A model generated the notes under the pieces. It searched no databases, was not told the origin of the DNA, and saw only the letters and a list, made by a program, of their open reading frames with translations. From assembly GCF_000276665.1 (NCBI RefSeq), contig NW_004955423.1:1067500-1131499 (forward strand): a DNA stretch of 64,000 bases. Reading direction: 5' to 3'. Source of the DNA: Chinchilla lanigera (Eukaryota; Chordata; Mammalia; Rodentia; Chinchillidae). Both the position numbers and the translations under genes were made by a program. Below, one piece after another: positions 63,401-64,000 of this stretch. The stretch's first letter is position 1. Every line of letters starts with the position of its first letter.

Positions 63401-63973
63401 TCATCCCAAATATACACACATACACACACACTCTTACACACTCACATCCATAATAATTAGGTTATTTATGCTTCTGTTCCCCTTCAGTAGTATAGAAGAA
63501 TAGAACACTTACTCCATAGTAGAAAAAAATTTCTTCTTTGGGAAAAAATCTAACAACACTTATGATGAGTTATAAATCAAATTAATACGATCTTTTAAAA
63601 AGGTTCTAACAATTTTTGCTAAGTTTTTATTCTGCATATAATGAACTTTTGCTCTATCATGTACCTTTTCAAATATTTTTAACTATAATTTCATTCTTCC
63701 CTGTAACATGGCAAGAACACTCTACCTAGTAACGTTTAAGAACTAAAACAGGTTGTTGACAATTAACCACAATATTTTCTAATCTATGACATGAGAGGTA
63801 CTGGCATATGTTGGACTATGGATTAAACTATAAAAAGTAAAAACACACACAAAGTGAAAATGTGGGATGTATTTTACCACTTTTTTTGAATTAAACAAAA
63901 CAATGTTTTGAGATTACTTAATGTTGGCACAGTATATAGATCAGCACACAAGGCTTACCATCTTCACCGACCA
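51972..63973 (-). CDS. FNBP1L: FNBP1L (TOCA-1), 3' half: HR1 and SH3 domains
   Basis: Minus-strand join of (63973-63959, candidate microexon), 61495-61386, 57729-57597, 56949-56855, 55057-54909 and 53417-53239. The five firm exons total 666 nt, or 221 residues plus TAA, all in phase. An alternative end splices from 53259 to 51979 and stops at 51972. FNBP1L is an F-BAR protein that binds curved membrane, CDC42-GTP (through HR1) and N-WASP (through SH3) to drive actin assembly in endocytosis and filopodia. The F-BAR exons lie beyond the window. Assignment rests on the HR1 region, the [13 protein letters not shown] linker, the acidic [18 protein letters not shown] segment and an SH3 domain that agree with remembered mammalian FNBP1L better than with FNBP1 or TRIP10. 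Confidence 0.96.
52736..52820 (-). repeat. ID SINE in FNBP1L alternative 3' sequence
   Basis: A poly(T) run, TTGGTACCAGGAACTGAACT through GAGCTACACTGCTGGCCC. The duplication AACCACTCT (52727-52735 and 52821-52829) marks the insertion. It is in sense orientation to FNBP1L, in the part that is either intron or long 3'UTR. Confidence 0.92.
53239..53417 (-). CDS. FNBP1L: FNBP1L SH3 exon with read-through C-terminus (-VTYI)
   Basis: The exon follows a CTCATGTAG acceptor at 53418-53420, and the coding part is 179 nt ending in TAA at 53239-53241. It holds the rest of the SH3 domain: [20 protein letters not shown], the conserved Trp in GDGWTRARR, and [10 protein letters not shown]. The read-through tail ends G-A-V-T-Y-I, and T-Y-I fits a class I PDZ-ligand pattern. 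An internal donor (AAAG/GTGCAG, exon end 53259) allows the other ending. Confidence 0.95.
54090..54175 (-). repeat. ID SINE, diverged
   Basis: GGGGATCAAAGATCTAGTGC, CCAGGCAAGTGCTTTGTCAC and GAGCTACAACCTTAGTCC follow the ID consensus on the reverse strand. Confidence 0.75.
54842..54881 (+). repeat. Tandem duplication, 2 x 20 bp
   Basis: TAGACTTTATAGAATTTAT plus one base occurs twice in direct succession. It lies about 30 nt on the intron side of an FNBP1L donor site. Confidence 0.9.
54909..55057 (-). CDS. FNBP1L: FNBP1L coding exon (acidic linker and first SH3 strand)
   Basis: This 149-nt exon has a TCTTTTAG acceptor and a GATG/GTACGA donor. It encodes [20 protein letters not shown], a His/Ser stretch, the very acidic [16 protein letters not shown], and KAIYPFDG, the ALYDY-like first strand of the SH3 domain. 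It ends in phase 1. Confidence 0.96.
55058..56854 (-). other. FNBP1L intron
   Basis: AT-rich unique sequence. I see no SINE or LTR I can name with confidence. Confidence 0.8.
56855..56949 (-). CDS. FNBP1L: FNBP1L coding exon (HR1-SH3 linker)
   Basis: This 95-nt exon has a TTTCCCTAAG acceptor (AAG rather than CAG) and an AAAG/GTTATT donor, starting in phase 0 and ending in phase 2. It encodes [20 protein letters not shown] followed by a segment ending VTQGRES. Both splice sites are weaker than consensus, which would fit regulated use. Confidence 0.93.
56980..57006 (+). repeat. (GCAA)n short tandem repeat
   Basis: Six GCAA-type units in an FNBP1L intron, adjoining an AAAT-rich stretch near the splice acceptor of exon 56855-56949. 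Confidence 0.9.
57079..57237 (-). repeat. B1-like SINE, young, with target-site duplication
   Basis: Nearly consensus on the reverse strand: GAAACAGGGTCTCAGTATGC, CTGGTCTCAAACTCGCAAGG, CCTCAGCCTCCCGAGTGCTG and GCGCCACCACGCCCGGC. The CpGs are still present. The duplication TGCTTTGAGTTGTT (57065-57078 and 57238-57251) is perfect. Confidence 0.95.
57424..57468 (+). repeat. (AT)n microsatellite
   Basis: A TA-repeat run with a short ACACAC interruption, about 130 nt on the downstream (intron) side of the FNBP1L exon 57597-57729. Confidence 0.92.
57597..57729 (-). CDS. FNBP1L: FNBP1L coding exon (second part of the HR1 domain)
   Basis: This 133-nt exon follows a CTTTTTCAG acceptor and ends GAG/GTACAT, taking one base to finish the preceding Lys codon and leaving in phase 0. 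It encodes [20 protein letters not shown] and then the second HR1 helix ([19 protein letters not shown]). Confidence 0.96.
59230..59420 (+). repeat. MIR SINE remnant
   Basis: AACTCTGACATTTACCAGCTACC, CCCCGTTTCTTCACCTATATAATGG and CTCAATAAACATTCATTTCC follow MIR order. Confidence 0.65.
60363..60457 (-). repeat. ID SINE
   Basis: TTTGGTACTGGGAATCAAAC through GAGCTATATCTCCAGACCCC, with a poly(T) head. A second, decayed ID-like piece lies at about 60536-60585. Confidence 0.85.
61027..61193 (+). repeat. B1-like SINE with extended 3' half
   Basis: AGCCAGACATGCTGGCACAT, CCTGTAATCCCAGCAGTTGG, then two CAG-motif segments and a long A tail. A near-perfect duplication GATA(C/T)TTCAATCA flanks it (61014-61026 and 61194-61206). 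Confidence 0.88.
61208..61282 (-). repeat. ID SINE, diverged
   Basis: TTGGTGCTGAGAACTGAATCC, CATGTTAGGCAAACATTCTATC and GAGCTATATTCTCAGTCC. It sits about 100 nt from the FNBP1L HR1 exon. Confidence 0.75.
61386..61495 (-). CDS. FNBP1L: FNBP1L coding exon (first part of the HR1 domain)
   Basis: This 110-nt exon has a CTTTTCAG acceptor and a CAAAA/GTAGTG donor, starts in phase 0 and ends in phase 2. It encodes [20 protein letters not shown] followed by an amphipathic helix ([16 protein letters not shown]), the first helix of the CDC42-binding HR1 coiled coil. The donor lacks the usual G at the last exon position. Confidence 0.96.
61496..63958 (-). other. FNBP1L intron (2.5 kb) between the HR1 exon and the candidate microexon
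   Basis: AT-rich sequence without any SINE or LTR that I can see, in contrast to the next intron. It is the kind of repeat-poor flank often seen around regulated microexons, although I cannot test conservation here. Confidence 0.7.
63959..63973 (-). CDS. FNBP1L: FNBP1L candidate 15-nt microexon (WSVKM)
   Basis: On the minus strand a pyrimidine-containing tract ends in CTATTCAG. It is followed by 15 nt encoding W-S-V-K-M, then ATG/GTAAGC, a strong donor. The 15 nt are phase 0 at both ends and join in frame to the next exon ([10 protein letters not shown]). Reading further upstream without this acceptor gives a TGA in the required frame, so a longer exon is unlikely. I cannot confirm from the sequence that it is used. 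Confidence 0.6.
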
Positions 63974-64000
63974 CTGAATAGTTCAATGGAAAACAGAAAG

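Overview
This is a mammalian genomic window from a rodent. It carries tRNA-derived ID-type SINEs, B1-like 7SL-derived SINEs, L1s and MaLR/ERVL LTRs. The ID and B1-like forms are not the mouse/rat versions and suggest a non-murid rodent, perhaps the beaver/kangaroo-rat group; that placement is tentative. Nothing here is bacterial or phage-like.

Two protein-coding genes lie tail to tail. The plus strand (about 7.8-37.5 kb) holds the last nine coding exons of BCAR3 (an NSP-family SH2 adaptor): 706 codons plus stop, every junction in phase, canonical GT-AG ends and a clear poly(A) signal. The first ~119 residues lie upstream of the window. The minus strand (64 down to about 49.7 kb) holds the 3' half of FNBP1L (TOCA-1): five firm coding exons (HR1 domain, linker, SH3 domain), a candidate 15-nt microexon at the window edge and two alternative C-termini. 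The two proteins act in related pathways (BCAR3 in Cas/Src adhesion signalling, FNBP1L in CDC42/N-WASP actin assembly), but the sequence gives no evidence that they are co-regulated.

Layout: 1-7842, BCAR3 upstream intron with a U2 snRNA retropseudogene, MaLR pieces, an L1 3' end and an inverted ID pair; 7843-15139, four BCAR3 exons including the SH2 domain; 15140-22009, large intron with a SINE cluster and a decayed retrovirus-like element; 22010-37094, five exons coding for most of the Cas-binding GEF-like domain, with a two-LTR MaLR element and an inverted relative on either side of exon 27752-27923; 37.5-49.7 kb, intergenic DNA dominated by a nearly full-length, dead L1 inserted into an MLT2-like LTR; 49.7-64 kb, FNBP1L.

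I looked for an undescribed system and found none that I can support. The most useful leads are the alternative FNBP1L 3' end (a class I PDZ-ligand-like tail versus a short tail), the FNBP1L microexon, and the inverted MaLR pair around one BCAR3 exon. Family names and comparisons with human proteins come from memory of those families, not from a search.
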